Assembly: GCF_030406325.1 (NCBI RefSeq)
Contig: NZ_JAUEQY010000009.1
Span: forward strand, 1 to 64,000
Origin: Actinomadura sp. DC4
Lineage (GTDB): Bacteria > Actinomycetota > Actinomycetes > Streptosporangiales > Streptosporangiaceae
Direction: 5' to 3'
Length of the DNA stretch: 64,000 bases
Numbering within the stretch: position 1 is the first letter of the stretch; the number at the start of each line of letters is the position of its first letter. The position numbers were made by a program, and so were the translations under genes. The notes below the pieces were generated by a model. That model searched no databases and had not been told where the DNA came from. It saw nothing but the letters and a program-made list of their open reading frames with translations. This document shows, piece after piece, positions 63,064 through 64,000 of this stretch.

Positions 63064-63585
63064 ATGGACGTATCCCAAACCACCGAAACCGACGTACGGC
63101 CCGAGGCGGCCCTGCTCGGTATCTATCTCAACGACCACCTGACCGGCGCCACGTTCGGTACGGAGCTGGCCTCGCGGATCGCCCGGACCTATCGCGGGTC
63201 CAAGGACGCCCAGGCTCTGGCGGACTTCGCGGCCGAGGTCGCCGGCGACCGCGCCGCACTGATCGAGATGATGGCGGCGCTCGGCGTCCCGGTACGGCAG
63301 TACAAGGCGCTGCTGGGCTGGGTGGCCGAGAAGGCCGGCCGGCTCAAGCCGAACGGCCGCCTGCTCGACCGGTCCCCGCTGAGCGGCCTGGTGGAGTTCG
63401 AGGCCATGCGTCTCGGCGTCGAGGGCAAGGGCGCCTGCTGGCGTACGCTCCAGACGCTGGCCGACCGCGACGACCGCCTCGACCGGGGACGCCTGGAGGA
63501 CCTGCTGGCACGGGCGGACCGTCAGGCGGACCTTCTGGAGGGCTTCCGCGTCCGCGTCGCGGCCGAGCTCGTCGGCGTGGACTGA
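63064..63585 (+). CDS. Helical protein of unknown function
   Basis: 173 residues of an all-helical soluble protein (DAQALADFAAEVAGDRAALI, LVEFEAMRLGVEGKGACWRT, LEDLLARADRQADLLEGF). Four-helix-bundle spacing and the HLTGATFGTELASRIARTY start are of the kind seen in small actinobacterial ferritin-like or spectrin-like hypothetical proteins, but metal ligands are not clear. AGAGGGGGA lies before the ATG. Its last about 64 bp overlap the 3' end of the converging topoisomerase gene. Confidence 0.65.
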   Translation: MDVSQTTETDVRPEAALLGIYLNDHLTGATFGTELASRIARTYRGSKDAQALADFAAEVAGDRAALIEMMAALGVPVRQYKALLGWVAEKAGRLKPNGRLLDRSPLSGLVEFEAMRLGVEGKGACWRTLQTLADRDDRLDRGRLEDLLARADRQADLLEGFRVRVAAELVGVD

Positions 63586-64000
63586 CCGGCGAGGAGCTCC
63601 AGGACGGCCCTCTCGACCGGCCCGCCGGTGGCGAGCTCGCCCAGGCCGCGGTCCTTGCCGAGGTCGGCGAGCGCGGGCTCGACGGTGACGCCGCGCTCGT
63701 ACAGCTCGATGATGCGCGGGTCGATGTAGGACGCCCGCGCGACGGCCGGGGTGTTGCCGAGATAGTCGGCCACCTCGCGCACGACCCTTACGACGGCGCG
63801 TTTGCGGGCGGTCGCGCCGGCCGCGGCGGCGGAGACGGCCAGGCCCACGGCGGCCAGGATGGTGGCGTGCCAGGTGCGGAAGTCCTTGACCGTGAAGTCG
63901 CCGGCCGTCACCGCGTGGAGATGGTCGTTGATGTCGGTGGCCGTCACGTCGTGCCAGCGCCCGCCGTCGCGGTACGCCAGGAGCTCCTCGCCGCCGCTCC
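63522..64000 (-). CDS. DNA topoisomerase IB, C-terminal part
   Basis: The gene runs off the right edge; about 159 C-terminal residues are visible. The segment DINDHLHAVTAGDFTVKDFR is the conserved core before the active site, and NTPAVARASYIDPRII contains the S-x3-Y active-site tyrosine that attacks DNA. Type IB enzymes of this poxvirus-like bacterial size relax supercoils without ATP. The C-terminal tail (about 35 residues, STPTSSAATRTRKPSRRSA) is basic. The stop lies inside the end of the opposite gene. Confidence 0.88.
   Translation of the reverse strand, partial: SGGEELLAYRDGGRWHDVTATDINDHLHAVTAGDFTVKDFRTWHATILAAVGLAVSAAAAGATARKRAVVRVVREVADYLGNTPAVARASYIDPRIIELYERGVTVEPALADLGKDRGLGELATGGPVERAVLELLAGQSTPTSSAATRTRKPSRRSA

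Overview
The window is high-GC actinomycete DNA, with GTG/TTG starts, many genes whose start lies 6-7 nt after a TANNNT -10 box (leaderless mRNAs), WXG100-type secretion signals and secreted glycosidases. A relative of Streptosporangiales/Thermomonosporaceae (Actinomadura or Actinoallomurus-like) would fit, but the genus cannot be fixed from this sequence. No tRNA, rRNA, CRISPR array or intact insertion sequence was found.

Layout. 1-3.25 kb: a DosR/DevR-like stress island with the tail of a DevS-type histidine kinase, a DoxX-like membrane protein, a PNPOx-fold flavin protein and two universal stress proteins, with three related palindromic boxes upstream of the genes. 3.6-10 kb: an amidohydrolase, a decayed remnant of a polyketide synthase ketoreductase joined to a crotonyl-CoA carboxylase/reductase, a serine beta-lactamase-family hydrolase, a PspC protein and a HEAT-repeat protein. 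10.1-13.4 kb: zinc-ribbon and uncharacterised proteins, with a WD40 remnant.

13.4-26.6 kb is the most interesting part: one tightly packed operon with three NRPS proteins (acyl-ligase-like A-PCP-C; C-A-PCP predicted to use serine; C-PCP-TE fused to an MFS exporter), then a trehalose-phosphate-synthase-fold glycosyltransferase (GT20), a phosphoglucose-isomerase-like cupin and a histidine phosphatase. The four junctions from NRPS1 to NRPS2 and from NRPS3 through the cupin are 4-bp start/stop overlaps or short gaps. The likely product is a small acylated serine-containing peptide linked to, or carried with, a trehalose-like or pseudo-sugar moiety and exported by the fused transporter. I do not recognise it as a known pathway.

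26.6-42.4 kb: a Tat-exported PHP-type metallohydrolase, prolyl-tRNA synthetase, a patatin phospholipase with a possible leaderless mini-ORF in front, an 899-residue WXG100-headed protein whose C-terminal tip looks like a kinase-fold toxin, a pair of YkgJ-type cysteine-cluster proteins, a DUF5107/TPR protein divergent from an AraC regulator, and a DHA2-type exporter.

42.4-55.7 kb: sugar and envelope functions. These are a modular GH27 alpha-galactosidase, a MacB/FtsX-type ABC pair, a GH18-like protein, a lipoprotein, a DUF1996 secreted protein, a secreted TIM-barrel glycosidase with a discoidin domain, a LacI repressor and an MFS transporter. Three copies of one perfect 14-bp palindrome tie the DUF1996 gene, the glycosidase and lacI into one local regulon. 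55.7-64 kb: small membrane proteins, a broken gene, a GAF histidine kinase, a Ser/Thr kinase with neighbours, another MFS transporter, and the start-truncated DNA topoisomerase IB at the right edge.
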